Of a stretch of DNA of 64,000 nt, positions 1 to 8,718 are shown in pieces. A model generated the notes under the pieces. That model was not told where the DNA came from. It saw only the letters and a program-made list of their open reading frames with translations, and did no database searches. The stretch comes from Pedobacter sp. Hv1 (GTDB lineage Bacteria > Bacteroidota > Bacteroidia > Sphingobacteriales > Sphingobacteriaceae), in NCBI RefSeq assembly GCF_001412215.1, contig NZ_LLWP01000011.1, forward strand, positions 62,001-126,000, written 5' to 3'. The translations under genes and the position numbers were made by a program. Each line of letters opens with the position of its first letter. The first letter of the stretch is position 1.

Positions 1-618
1 GTTATAGATAACTTCAATATTTGGGGTGTTCAATACGCGATGAACCATAGCTTTAGAAGCTCTGAACTCATCTCTACGTACCAACATGTATACTTTTTTA
101 CACAATTTAGCTAAATAGGTAGCTTCTTCTGCTGCTGTATCTCCAGCACCCACAATGGCTACATCTTGTCCTTTAAAGAAAAAACCATCGCAAACGGCAC
201 ATGCCGAAACACCAAAACCATTATATTGTTGTTCGCTTGGTAAACCTAACCATTTGGCGGTAGCACCAGTAGCAATAATTACGGTATCAGCAGTAATTGT
301 TTTAATTTCGTCTACCACTACTTTATGTGGCAATTGCGAGAAATCTACAGAACTTACATAACCAAAACGAATTTGGGTACCAAAACGTTCTGCTTGTTTC
401 CTAAAATCTTCCATCATCTCTGGGCCCATAATTCCATCAGGGTAACCTGGAAAATTATCTACATCGGTAGTTTGTGTTAACTGACCGCCCATTTCCATTC
501 CGGTGTACATTACAGGTTTCAAATCTGCACGTGCAGCATAAATTGCTGCAGTATATCCTGCCGGACCTGATCCTATAATTAAACAATTTACGTGTTCTAT
601 TTCTTGTTGTTCTGACAT
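1..618 (-). CDS. trxB: Thioredoxin reductase, N-terminal 206 residues (cut by window edge)
   Basis: FAD- and NADPH-dependent enzyme that reduces thioredoxin in the cytoplasm. The frame stays open from the ATG at 616-618 to the left edge. Visible are the FAD-binding GSGPAG motif (about residues 16-21), the redox-active CAVC motif (140-143) and the start of the NADPH domain with GAGDTA (157-162). Family members are about 310-320 residues, so roughly the last third lies outside the window. A good promoter precedes it. The CAVC pair and the domain order leave little doubt. Confidence 0.95.
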   Translation of the reverse strand, partial: MSEQQEIEHVNCLIIGSGPAGYTAAIYAARADLKPVMYTGMEMGGQLTQTTDVDNFPGYPDGIMGPEMMEDFRKQAERFGTQIRFGYVSSVDFSQLPHKVVVDEIKTITADTVIIATGATAKWLGLPSEQQYNGFGVSACAVCDGFFFKGQDVAIVGAGDTAAEEATYLAKLCKKVYMLVRRDEFRASKAMVHRVLNTPNIEVIYN

Positions 619-637
619 TTTATTTTACTTGAGTATA

Positions 638-667
638 CAAATTTAAGGTTTAATTTACGAATGGCAA
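638..667 (-). promoter_or_regulatory. Bacteroidota-type promoter of trxB
   Basis: On the minus strand TAAATTTG (638-645) fits the -7 box TAnnTTTG, and a TTG (665-667) lies 19 bp upstream as the -33 element. The start codon is about 20 nt downstream of the -7 box. Confidence 0.55.
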
Positions 668-717
668 AGTGCCGTTAGCAAGCCAAAAGTAAAAAGATGG
701 GGCAAAGCATGAAGCTT

Positions 718-1884
718 TTATTTAACTGCCTTATTTGCTTTAAGTAAGCGTACAAAATTACCTCCTAGTATTTTGGTAACTTCTGCTGTTGTATAACCAC
801 GTTTAAGCAAAGCAGCAGTTATTTTAGGATAATCTGCCACGCTATTGATACCTAATGGAAATGATTCAGCACCATCAAAATCTGCACCCATACCTACATG
901 GTCAACCCCAATCATTTTAACAATGTAATCCACATGATCAATCAATATTTCGATAGCAGGTCTTGTGGCATCTGCATCTTTTGGGTGTAGGGCAATTAAG
1001 GTGTCTATGGCATTGCTACGTCCGTATTTTGCACTTAACGATTTTAATTCTTCCTCATATTTTGCAAAAAATGCTTTTTGCTTGGTATTATAGGTAGAAT
1101 CTAAAAAACCACTATAGAAGTTTAGCGAAATTACACCTCCATTTTTACCTACCGCTTTAATTTGTTCGTCTTTTAAATTTCTAGGCACAGGGTTTAAGCC
1201 GTAAACACAACTGTGTGATACCAATATAGGTTTACTCGACTCTTTGATGGCATCAAAAAAAGTGTGTTCACCCACATGAGACAGATCTACCAATACCCCC
1301 AGTTCATTTAGTTTATGAACTACTTGTTTGCCAAAATCATTTAAGCCAGCATTTTCTTTTTTCACTTTACCAGAAGTCTCCTCGGCTGCCGAGCTGGCCC
1401 AGGGTGTGCTGTTGTTCCAAGTCAAAGTCAAATAGATCATTCCTCTCTGGGCCAATTTTTCTAGATAATCCAAACGATTTTCAATCATATGTCCACCTTC
1501 TACCCCTATCATTGCTGCCAATTTCTGTTCTTTAACAGCTTGTTCCAATTCAGCAGCATTCCGTACCAGGGCAATTCTTTTTGGGTAGCGTTTAATCAAA
1601 CTATACAGCGAATCAATTTCTTGATTGGCCACATCATAGCCTCCTTTTTCATCGCACCAAATAGAAAACACCTGTACATCTAACCCACCTTGTTTTGCTC
1701 TTACCAAATCAAAATTTCCAGTTTTCTGTAATTTTCCAATATCAATCCCCGATTTAATCTGGTTAAACAAAATATCGCCATGTGTATCTACCACTATCGC
1801 CTTATCATGAATTTGCTTGGCAGATTGTGCAGCACAAAACATACTAATAAGTGCTAAAAATAAGGTTGAGGTATATTTTTTCAT
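718..1884 (-). CDS. Membrane dipeptidase, peptidase family M19, exported
   Basis: A 388-residue zinc dipeptidase of the renal dipeptidase family, expected to cleave dipeptides in the periplasm. Residues 1-20 form a signal peptide ending AAQ. Zinc and active-site motifs of the M19 TIM barrel are present: HGD (H35, D37), an E in the GVEGGH motif, and later histidines in LSHVGEH and LVSHSC. The length is near normal for bacterial M19 enzymes. It is the last gene of a minus-strand run; its ATG abuts the stop of the MORN-like gene upstream. The substrate, for example peptidoglycan-derived or D-amino-acid dipeptides, cannot be read from the sequence. Confidence 0.9.
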   Translation of the reverse strand: MKKYTSTLFLALISMFCAAQSAKQIHDKAIVVDTHGDILFNQIKSGIDIGKLQKTGNFDLVRAKQGGLDVQVFSIWCDEKGGYDVANQEIDSLYSLIKRYPKRIALVRNAAELEQAVKEQKLAAMIGVEGGHMIENRLDYLEKLAQRGMIYLTLTWNNSTPWASSAAEETSGKVKKENAGLNDFGKQVVHKLNELGVLVDLSHVGEHTFFDAIKESSKPILVSHSCVYGLNPVPRNLKDEQIKAVGKNGGVISLNFYSGFLDSTYNTKQKAFFAKYEEELKSLSAKYGRSNAIDTLIALHPKDADATRPAIEILIDHVDYIVKMIGVDHVGMGADFDGAESFPLGINSVADYPKITAALLKRGYTTAEVTKILGGNFVRLLKANKAVK

Positions 1885-2493
1885 TTAATTGATGGTTCCG
1901 CTAGCTTTACTTTGGTTTCTATTTTCTTTTTGGAGTACGCCCATGATATAAACTTCCCTTTTCTTTCCTCTATTGTAAAACCATTCTCCATCTTTTTTAT
2001 CCATCACAAAATTTCCTGTTTGAATTACATTCCCATTGCTATCATAATAAGCAAACAAGCCATTTTTCTTTCCTGCCACATAAGTGGTAATATTGAGGAG
2101 ATTGCCATTCGGATAAAACATCATCCATTTTCCAACTTCCAAGCCATTTTCAAATCTACCGGTTTGAGCAACATATCTCGTTTTATCTTTTAAATAAAAG
2201 GCGGTATTATTCTGGTAATTAAAGTCTCTATAATCATTATAATATACAAAATTGCCATGTTCAATTTTCAGGGCCCCATCTTTATAAGAGCCTGTCATCT
2301 CCAACTCATCATATAGACTATACTTTTTTAGTGTCCATATATTTTCAGATTCAATTTTACCGTACACCCCATACGATGTAGCAATATTAGCGTTGTTTAC
2401 CACTTGATTTCCACGAAAATAAATAGGTTTTGCTTGGGCAAAGGCTGTAATGCTTAAAATAATAAAAACGATAAAAATAGAAAACTTCTTCAT
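1885..2493 (-). CDS. Exported MORN/YwqK-like repeat protein
   Basis: About 202 residues. The ATG at 2491-2493 is chosen because it begins a clear signal peptide (MKKFSIFIV... AFAQA); an in-frame TTG two codons upstream is less likely. The mature part carries repeated G-x-W/F-x-x-Y/F-x-x-G-x units (GKWMMFYPNGN, GLFAYYDSNGN, GEWFYNRG), as in MORN-like or YwqK-type proteins. The YwqK label of antitoxin is historical and no toxin partner is seen here. It sits between the carboxylase and the dipeptidase with no gaps, so it is probably cotranscribed. Function unknown; likely a surface or periplasmic binding protein. Confidence 0.7.
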   Translation of the reverse strand: MKKFSIFIVFIILSITAFAQAKPIYFRGNQVVNNANIATSYGVYGKIESENIWTLKKYSLYDELEMTGSYKDGALKIEHGNFVYYNDYRDFNYQNNTAFYLKDKTRYVAQTGRFENGLEVGKWMMFYPNGNLLNITTYVAGKKNGLFAYYDSNGNVIQTGNFVMDKKDGEWFYNRGKKREVYIMGVLQKENRNQSKASGTIN

Positions 2494-2499
2494 GTTCAA

Positions 2500-4128
2500 T
2501 TAGGTTTGGATAATCCCTACATTAAATGCTTTTTTAATTGGCGACTGGTTAGCGGCTTCAATTCCCATTGAAATTACCTTACGGGTTTCTAAAGGATCGA
2601 TCACTCCATCTACCCATAAACGCGAAGCTGCGTAATATGGTGTGGTCTGGCTGTTATATCTATCAGTTATTTCATTTAATAGTGCCGATTCTTTCTCAGG
2701 CGTAATGGTTTCGCCTTTTGCTTTAAGCGATGCCTCTTGAATTTGCAACAATACTTTTGCTGCCTGTGCCCCACCCATTACGGCAATTTTTGCACTTGGC
2801 CAAGCATAAATCAAACGTGGATCGTAGGCTTTACCACACATGGCATAATTACCTGCACCATAAGAGTTACCGATTACGATGGTGAATTTTGGTACTACAG
2901 AATTGGCTACAGCATTAACCATTTTGGCACCATCTTTTATTATTCCACCTTGTTCAGACCTACTGCCCACCATAAAACCAGTTACATCTTGTAAAAACAC
3001 CAATGGAATTTTCTTTTGGTTGCAGTTCATGATAAACCTGCTTGCTTTATCGGCACTATCAGAATAGATTACCCCACCAAATTGCATCTCTCCCTTCTTA
3101 GATTTCACTACTTTGCGTTGATTGGCTACAATGCCAACTGCCCAACCATCAATTCTGGCCAAACCACAAATGATACTTTGGCCAAACAGCTGTTTATATT
3201 CTTCAAACTCAGAGTTATCAACCAAACGAAGAATCACCTCTCTCATGTCATAAGGTTTCTCTCTATTGTCTGGTAAAATTCCGTAGAGTTCTTTTTCATT
3301 CAATTTTGGCGATGCTGATTTAATTCTATCAAAACCTGCATTTTCTGGTGCACCCAACATGCTCATGATATTTCTAATACTATCTAAACAAGCTTTATCA
3401 TTGGGTTGTTTATAATCGGTAACACCAGAAATTTCGCAATGTGTGGTTGCCCCACCCAAGGCTTCATTGTCAATATCTTCGCCTATGGCAGATTTTACCA
3501 AATAAGATCCTGCTAAAAACACAGATCCAGTTCCTTCAACAATCATCGCCTCATCGCTCATAATGGGTAAATAAGCACCCCCAGCCACGCAAGAACCCAT
3601 AATGGCAGAGATCTGTACTATTCCTTCTGAAGACATGATGGCATTGTTTCTGAACATGCGCCCAAAGTGCTCTTTATCTGGAAAAATTTCATCTTGCATG
3701 GGCAAATACACACCTGCACTATCTACCAAATAAATAACAGGCAATCTATTTTCCATTGCAATTTCTTGCGCCCTCAAGTTTTTCTTGGCTGTCATCGGGA
3801 ACCAGGCCCCCGCTTTAACAGTAGCATCGTTGGCCACAATTAAACATTGCCTGCCAGCAACATAACCAATTCCAGTTACCACCCCAGCACTCGGACAACC
3901 ACCTTGTTCGGCGTACATTCCGTCGGCCGCAAACGCACCTAATTCTAAAAACTCACTTCCCTCATCGGTAAGGTAGGCTATGCGTTCTCTGGCTAAAAGC
4001 TTGCCTTTTTCTTTTTGTTTAGCTGCATTTTTTTCACCGCCACCTGCATATATTTTTTTAAGCCTGGTTTTAAGGTCATAAACCATTTGCTTGTTTACAT
4101 CTTCGTTTTTATTGAATTCTATATTCAT
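2500..4128 (-). CDS. Acyl-CoA carboxylase, carboxyltransferase (beta) subunit
   Basis: A 542-residue biotin-dependent carboxyltransferase with the two crotonase-like halves of the family. It transfers CO2 from carboxybiotin to an acyl-CoA in the cytoplasm. The segment ANDATVKAGAWFP followed by AQEIAMENRLP and the GSCVAGGAYLP oxyanion motif resemble methylcrotonyl-CoA carboxylase beta subunits more than propionyl-CoA ones, but the substrate is uncertain. The biotin carboxylase/biotin carrier subunit is not adjacent and must be encoded elsewhere. It leads a tight minus-strand run with the next two genes. A methylmalonyl-CoA epimerase at 36.5 kb shows that propionate metabolism exists in this organism. 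Confidence 0.9.
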   Translation of the reverse strand: MNIEFNKNEDVNKQMVYDLKTRLKKIYAGGGEKNAAKQKEKGKLLARERIAYLTDEGSEFLELGAFAADGMYAEQGGCPSAGVVTGIGYVAGRQCLIVANDATVKAGAWFPMTAKKNLRAQEIAMENRLPVIYLVDSAGVYLPMQDEIFPDKEHFGRMFRNNAIMSSEGIVQISAIMGSCVAGGAYLPIMSDEAMIVEGTGSVFLAGSYLVKSAIGEDIDNEALGGATTHCEISGVTDYKQPNDKACLDSIRNIMSMLGAPENAGFDRIKSASPKLNEKELYGILPDNREKPYDMREVILRLVDNSEFEEYKQLFGQSIICGLARIDGWAVGIVANQRKVVKSKKGEMQFGGVIYSDSADKASRFIMNCNQKKIPLVFLQDVTGFMVGSRSEQGGIIKDGAKMVNAVANSVVPKFTIVIGNSYGAGNYAMCGKAYDPRLIYAWPSAKIAVMGGAQAAKVLLQIQEASLKAKGETITPEKESALLNEITDRYNSQTTPYYAASRLWVDGVIDPLETRKVISMGIEAANQSPIKKAFNVGIIQT

Positions 4129-4233
4129 GCGAGCAAGTTAGATGATAATTTTTTAAAACTAAAACCTGTAATGGTATTTGGTTTTTCAAAAAGAAACACA
4201 TGCTAAATTAACGTTTTATTCGTTTCTAATGGT

Positions 4234-4947
4234 ATGCGCTATTTATTTTTGATTTCAGGCCTATTTCTATGCCAATTTAGTTTTGCGCAATCTTTCGTTT
4301 TCCCCAAACTTCCGGTTCAAAGCAACGCAATCTCGGCGCTTATCCCCCAAAACTGGAAAGCCATTGACACTGCTTTTGGCGACTTGAACAATGATCAAAC
4401 CGAAGATATGGCTTTGATCTTGGAATACCATCAAGCTGTTTCAGAAAAACGGGCCTATGGCGATGGAGATACCGAACTGATCAAAGAATTTCAAAAACCC
4501 AGAATATTGGCTGTTTATTTTAAAGATATCAAATCGGGTAAATACATTTTTGCCTTACAAAACAACAATTTCATTCTTCGATCTCAAGAAGGGGGTATAT
4601 TAGGCGAACCTTTAAAAAAACTAAACATCCAAGACAATAAGTTGAATATGGTTTTTGAAGGAGGCAACGAATGGCGTTGGAAACTAGATTACGTTTTTAA
4701 ATTCCAGCATAAAGATTGGGATTTAATACAGGCCAGCCACACTTATTACAATTCCAGTTCTGGAGAAATGACCATTAAAGCTTACGATTTTACCAATAGA
4801 AAAGTAAAACAAACCAAGGGAAATTTATTTACAAGAAACAATACCAATGAGGTAAGCGAAGAAATACTATATTTCTCTCAACTGAGAACCCTAAATAACT
4901 TTAAAAAACCATGGACTTGGGAAATTACCAAGGACAATTTTTTATAG
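4234..4947 (+). CDS. Secreted protein of unknown function, FG-GAP-like segment
   Basis: 237 residues with a clear signal peptide (MRYLFLISGLFLCQFSFAQS). Just after the start of the mature part is FGDLNNDQTEDMALIL, which resembles the calcium-binding D-x-N-x-D-x-x-D loop of FG-GAP/VCBS repeat proteins, but only one such unit is seen. The rest is mixed beta-strand sequence without a motif I recognise. It is divergent from the carboxylase and convergent with the LOG-family gene, with only about 10 bp between stops. Real gene by signal peptide and length; function unknown. Confidence 0.7.
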   Translation: MRYLFLISGLFLCQFSFAQSFVFPKLPVQSNAISALIPQNWKAIDTAFGDLNNDQTEDMALILEYHQAVSEKRAYGDGDTELIKEFQKPRILAVYFKDIKSGKYIFALQNNNFILRSQEGGILGEPLKKLNIQDNKLNMVFEGGNEWRWKLDYVFKFQHKDWDLIQASHTYYNSSSGEMTIKAYDFTNRKVKQTKGNLFTRNNTNEVSEEILYFSQLRTLNNFKKPWTWEITKDNFL

Positions 4948-4957
4948 CTACCCTCGG

Positions 4958-5542
4958 TTAGCTTAGGTTTCTATCTCTAAACCAAACCTCGTCTGGTGCA
5001 GCAGTAAAGTTTTTCATCTTGTTAACCAAAACCTCAGCATCCGTTTCGTTAAAAACCAAGTCTCTGTTGGTCTGTTTTAAGAACCGATTTTCAACCATTA
5101 CATCCATTTGTAAAAACAAAGGATCGTAAAACCCATTTACATTTAATACACCAATTGGTTTGGCATGTAAGCCCAATTGTAGCCAAGTTAACACTTCAAA
5201 AAGTTCTTCTAGGGTACCAAAGCCACCAGGTAAAATCACAAACCCATCTGCTAAATCGGCCATTTTTTGTTTACGTTGGTGCATATTTTCTGTAACGATC
5301 ATTTCAGTTACCCCTTTATGCCCTACTTCCTTATCCATTAAAAACTGAGGGATAACACCAGTTACCGTACCGCCCAACCTTAGTATTTCGTTAGCAATTA
5401 CACCCATTACGCCTACACTACCGCCACCATAAACCATGTTGATGTTTTGGCTAACCATTACCTGGGCTAAATTTTCAATTGCTTGTTGTAAAACAGGATC
5501 TCCATTAAAGTTAGAGCCACAATACACACAGAGTGATTTCAT
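4958..5542 (-). CDS. LOG-family (TIGR00730) nucleotide 5'-monophosphate phosphoribohydrolase
   Basis: A 194-residue Rossmann-fold protein. The family hydrolyses nucleotide or cytokinin riboside 5'-monophosphates to base plus ribose phosphate; it was formerly labelled lysine decarboxylase. The family signature PGGFGTLEE is at residues 105-113, preceded by the glycine-rich loop YGGGSVGVMG (about 38-47) and MHQRK at about 87-91. Length is typical. Monocistronic, with a low-complexity inverted-repeat region upstream. The biological substrate in bacteria is usually unknown. Confidence 0.9.
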   Translation of the reverse strand: MKSLCVYCGSNFNGDPVLQQAIENLAQVMVSQNINMVYGGGSVGVMGVIANEILRLGGTVTGVIPQFLMDKEVGHKGVTEMIVTENMHQRKQKMADLADGFVILPGGFGTLEELFEVLTWLQLGLHAKPIGVLNVNGFYDPLFLQMDVMVENRFLKQTNRDLVFNETDAEVLVNKMKNFTAAPDEVWFRDRNLS

Positions 5543-5576
5543 TACTTTTGATTAAAAGCCAAAAATAATAAAATTA

Positions 5577-5738
5577 GTTCATTTGCTCAAAGTTCATTGG
5601 TTCATTAAGTTAGTTCACTAAGCATAAGCTCATTAGGTTTAGTTCATTAATCATTGATACCAATGAACAATTGAACCATTGAACAATTGACACCAATGAA
5701 CTAATGATACTAATGAACCAATGACACCAATGAACCTA
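5577..5738. repeat. Low-complexity imperfect inverted repeat built of TTCATTGG / CCAATGAA words
   Basis: The left part is built from TTCATT(A/G)G and AGTTCA words and the right part from CCAATGAAC and TAATGAAC words, so the two halves can pair into an imperfect long hairpin. The block runs up to the stop codon of the TonB receptor gene. Related words recur at 52.76 kb. It may act as a terminator for the receptor gene; it is not coding. Confidence 0.65.
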
Positions 5739-8324
5739 AAAAGCATAACGCAATGTAGCGCCGTAAGTTCTTGGATCGCCGAGTACGCCTGCATATAGGC
5801 CAGAGTTACCTGCTGCAGCCTGTAATTGTTCGTAGTAGTTTTTATTGGCAATATTTCTGCTCCACACAAAAATTGAGAACTTTTCTGATTTGAATCCTAA
5901 TCTAGCATTCAATAACGAATAGCCATCTATGTTTAACACACGAGAAGGTGTAGGATTTGAAGAATAGCCTGAACGGTAACTTGCATCGGCAGCAATAAAA
6001 TACCGACCAGGTTTAGTAGCTAAATTACCAGCAGTACTGAGTTCGGTACCTCCAGAAACATTCCATTTAGAGATACCTGGCAACCTGCCACCAGAAGCGT
6101 CTTTAAAGGCAACCTGCGTAGCTGTTCCATTGATAGTTTCTGTATGTCCGGTTTCTTCTAAAGGCAATGGCGCATTGGTGAATTTCACATATTTACCATC
6201 AAGATAAGCTACTGCCGCATTTAAAGTTAAAAACCTTTCCAATTGATATGTTCCATCTATTTCCAGGCCTTTTACATTCACTTTTTCGGCATTGGCCAAG
6301 TAACCTCTATTTACACCTAATTGTGGCGATTGTACATTGGTTTGGTAATCTTTAATATCAGTATCAAAAGCAGTAATGTTTACAATAGCACCTTTAAATG
6401 GCTTAGTTTTAGCACCCAATTCATAATGTTGTACATATTCTGGTTTTACTACTGCTAGCGATAAATCGGCCTGCCCGTTAGTTGTTGTTGGTAAACCACC
6501 TACATTCACACCAACCGGTTTATAGGCAGTAGAGAAAGTTCCATAAACATTTAACCGATCATTTGGTCGGTATGATACCGTAATATTACCCGATAAGTTG
6601 TTGTTCTCTGTACTGGTATTAAACTGCTGGTTACTATATACAGCCGCTTTAAGAGACAATAAGGTAGCATCTGTAGTTTGCAGGCCACCATAGGTTGCTC
6701 TATCATAGTTCACATCTTTTTTATCATAGGTAAACCTTAAACCAGGTAAAACGTGTAGGTGCTTTAAAAACTCCCAATCGGCCTGTGCAAATACAGCTGT
6801 ACTTAACGATTTGATAGTAGAGTTCGTTTTAATGCCAAAACCATCTAATAAACCAGGGGTTGAATACAAGGCCTGCGTACCCGTGTTACTTGTTTGTACA
6901 AATCGCCATTGGTCTTTTCCTACTTCTTCTGTTTGGTTTAATCCTTTCAAATTCTGACTAAGTGCAAATACACCAATTACACCACTTAGTTTATCATTTA
7001 TTTGACCAGCATACCTCAGTTCTTGCGAATATTGATCGTGACGAGAATTACCTTGAGATTTAGTCAAAGCTGACAATTCTGAGAAATCTCTATCGTTTGT
7101 AGGATCCCAATTCCAGAATCGCCATGCAGTAGTAGAGGTTAATGTTCCTTTACCAATCTTGTAATCTACATTTACAGCTATACCACCAATTGATTGATTA
7201 TGTCGCCAAGGTGTATTGGTATTGATCTCTCTAGAAAAAGGGTCTATTTTAGGTTGCTGATAACCTAAATCGGTAACAATTTTAGCATATTGACGATAAG
7301 CACTTCTTTCTGTTGTAGTAACACCAGCAATAACCAATGGATAACCCGCAGGGTGCTGAATACTTACATCGCCACTTAACAACACTTGCAATTTATCTGA
7401 TGGGGTGTAATACAATTGCCCTTTAAAGCCAAGGTTATTTTGCCCACTATATTTACGTTCTTCTCTGGTGTTCCAAATTGTACCATCTCTTTGTGTACCT
7501 GAAATGGATATTTTTGCAGCAAGGTTTTTGGCTATCCCACCCGAAACTGATGTTTTGGCCTGTATAAAATTATAATTTCCAATACCTAATTCTACTTTTG
7601 CCGATGGTGTTTGTGTGGGTTTGGTAGTGGTAATGTTAAATGCACCTGCAGTAGTATTTTTACCAAATAAAGTACCTTGAGGCCCACGTATAATTTCTAT
7701 TTGTTCTATATCTAAAAAGTCTGTAGAGGTAGCAGCCGGACGAGCATGGTAAACTCCATCTACATAAAACCCAACACCGGGGTCAATACCATCGTTGGTT
7801 AAACCAAATGTTGAACCCAAACCTCTGATATTTAGTGTGGTATTTCTAGCATTTGAGGCATATAACTGTACCGAAGGAACCAATTCTTTTAAACGGTTTA
7901 CATTAAAAGCACCTGCATTTTCTGCGGCCTGTCCGCCAATAACGGTAATTGGAATAGGCACATTCTGCAATACCTCAGAGCGTCTTCTTGAGGTTACCAC
8001 AATCTGATCTAGTAATGCATCTTCAACCAGCACTAGTTCAAAAGGTGTATCCTGTAATTTTAAAATCTGAAAATCTTGAGGTTTATATCCAACTGAACTC
8101 ACTTGAAGATAAAATGGCAACTCTTGTTTGGAGTTGATGCTAAAAACACCATTATCGTCGGCACTTACAGCGATATTGGTGCCTCTTATCTTTACAGTAG
8201 CACGTGGTACCGGACTACCATTTGCACGTTTGATGATACCTGTTATGGGACTTTGCGCAAAAGCAATGTTTGCAAAAAATAAGAACAAAAAAAGAATGAA
8301 AAATGATACGTAATTGTGCTTCAT
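5736..8324 (-). CDS. TonB-dependent outer-membrane receptor without SusD partner
   Basis: An 862-residue outer-membrane transporter that imports a substrate using TonB energy. Order: signal peptide (1-24), carboxypeptidase-regulatory-like beta domain (about 25-100), TonB-box-like stretch DQIVVTSRRR (106-115), plug (about 115-230) with IEIIRGPQGTLFGKN, then the 22-strand barrel ending in aromatic YAF. The QNVPIPITVI plug entry and overall size resemble the TonB receptors abundant in sphingomonads and other Proteobacteria rather than SusC. No SusD-like gene, FecI/FecR pair or catabolic gene is adjacent; an AraC regulator is encoded upstream on the same strand. Substrate unknown. Confidence 0.9.
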   Translation of the reverse strand: MKHNYVSFFILFLFLFFANIAFAQSPITGIIKRANGSPVPRATVKIRGTNIAVSADDNGVFSINSKQELPFYLQVSSVGYKPQDFQILKLQDTPFELVLVEDALLDQIVVTSRRRSEVLQNVPIPITVIGGQAAENAGAFNVNRLKELVPSVQLYASNARNTTLNIRGLGSTFGLTNDGIDPGVGFYVDGVYHARPAATSTDFLDIEQIEIIRGPQGTLFGKNTTAGAFNITTTKPTQTPSAKVELGIGNYNFIQAKTSVSGGIAKNLAAKISISGTQRDGTIWNTREERKYSGQNNLGFKGQLYYTPSDKLQVLLSGDVSIQHPAGYPLVIAGVTTTERSAYRQYAKIVTDLGYQQPKIDPFSREINTNTPWRHNQSIGGIAVNVDYKIGKGTLTSTTAWRFWNWDPTNDRDFSELSALTKSQGNSRHDQYSQELRYAGQINDKLSGVIGVFALSQNLKGLNQTEEVGKDQWRFVQTSNTGTQALYSTPGLLDGFGIKTNSTIKSLSTAVFAQADWEFLKHLHVLPGLRFTYDKKDVNYDRATYGGLQTTDATLLSLKAAVYSNQQFNTSTENNNLSGNITVSYRPNDRLNVYGTFSTAYKPVGVNVGGLPTTTNGQADLSLAVVKPEYVQHYELGAKTKPFKGAIVNITAFDTDIKDYQTNVQSPQLGVNRGYLANAEKVNVKGLEIDGTYQLERFLTLNAAVAYLDGKYVKFTNAPLPLEETGHTETINGTATQVAFKDASGGRLPGISKWNVSGGTELSTAGNLATKPGRYFIAADASYRSGYSSNPTPSRVLNIDGYSLLNARLGFKSEKFSIFVWSRNIANKNYYEQLQAAAGNSGLYAGVLGDPRTYGATLRYAF

Positions 8325-8391
8325 TGTAATGACTGATATAAAAGATTGGATGGATAATTAAATAATCTACTATTTCTATAGAATATATAGA

Positions 8392-8421
8392 CAAATGTAT
8401 TTTAAAAATCTCAACAACCAA
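8392..8421 (-). promoter_or_regulatory. Promoter of the TonB receptor gene
   Basis: On the minus strand TACATTTG (8392-8399) fits the -7 box TAnnTTTG, with TTG (8419-8421) 19 bp upstream. The implied 5' UTR is about 60 nt. Confidence 0.55.
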
Positions 8422-8429
8422 ATTTTATT

Positions 8430-8453
8430 TGGAATTAATTTCAAATAATTCCA
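8430..8453. promoter_or_regulatory. Inverted repeat upstream of the receptor promoter, candidate operator
   Basis: Perfect 8-bp arms TGGAATTA and TAATTCCA separated by 8 bp, placed 9 bp upstream of the -33 element of the receptor promoter. The position suits an activator site. Which regulator binds is unknown; the neighbouring AraC protein is one candidate. Confidence 0.35.
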
Positions 8454-8620
8454 CATACAAAATTTAATATCGAAACCTAATTACAAAACCAAAGCACAAA
8501 TGGTTTAATAAAGAGTAGGATGAATATAAAACTGAATACATCAAACTTCTACCAGACCAGGTAGTTATAGACTCGATTGTTCTAAATCAACAGTTGAGGC
8601 AGATCAGTGAATTAAAAAAA

Positions 8621-8670
8621 AGCAACAACAAAATTTAACGATTGGTATCCATTAAAAATTTGTTGTTGCT
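8621..8670 (-). terminator. Rho-independent terminator of the AraC gene
   Basis: Arms AGCAACAACAAATTT (read on the minus strand) and AAATTTTGTTGTTGCT pair almost perfectly and are followed on the minus strand by eight T residues. Confidence 0.8.
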
Positions 8671-8718
8671 AAATAAAATACCGCATAAGAATAACTACAG
8701 TATGGAGAATTTTGCCAT

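Larger units (their letters stand above)
8325..8718. other. Intergenic region between TonB receptor and AraC regulator
   Basis: 394 bp without a plausible gene. It holds the receptor promoter (8392-8421), a small inverted repeat just upstream of it (8430-8453) and the terminator of the AraC gene (8621-8670). Nothing else stands out. Confidence 0.6.

Noticed and set aside
1885-2493. Antitoxin annotation of the YwqK-like protein
   Set aside because: It has a signal peptide and MORN-like repeats and no toxin partner; the family name is not evidence of that function.
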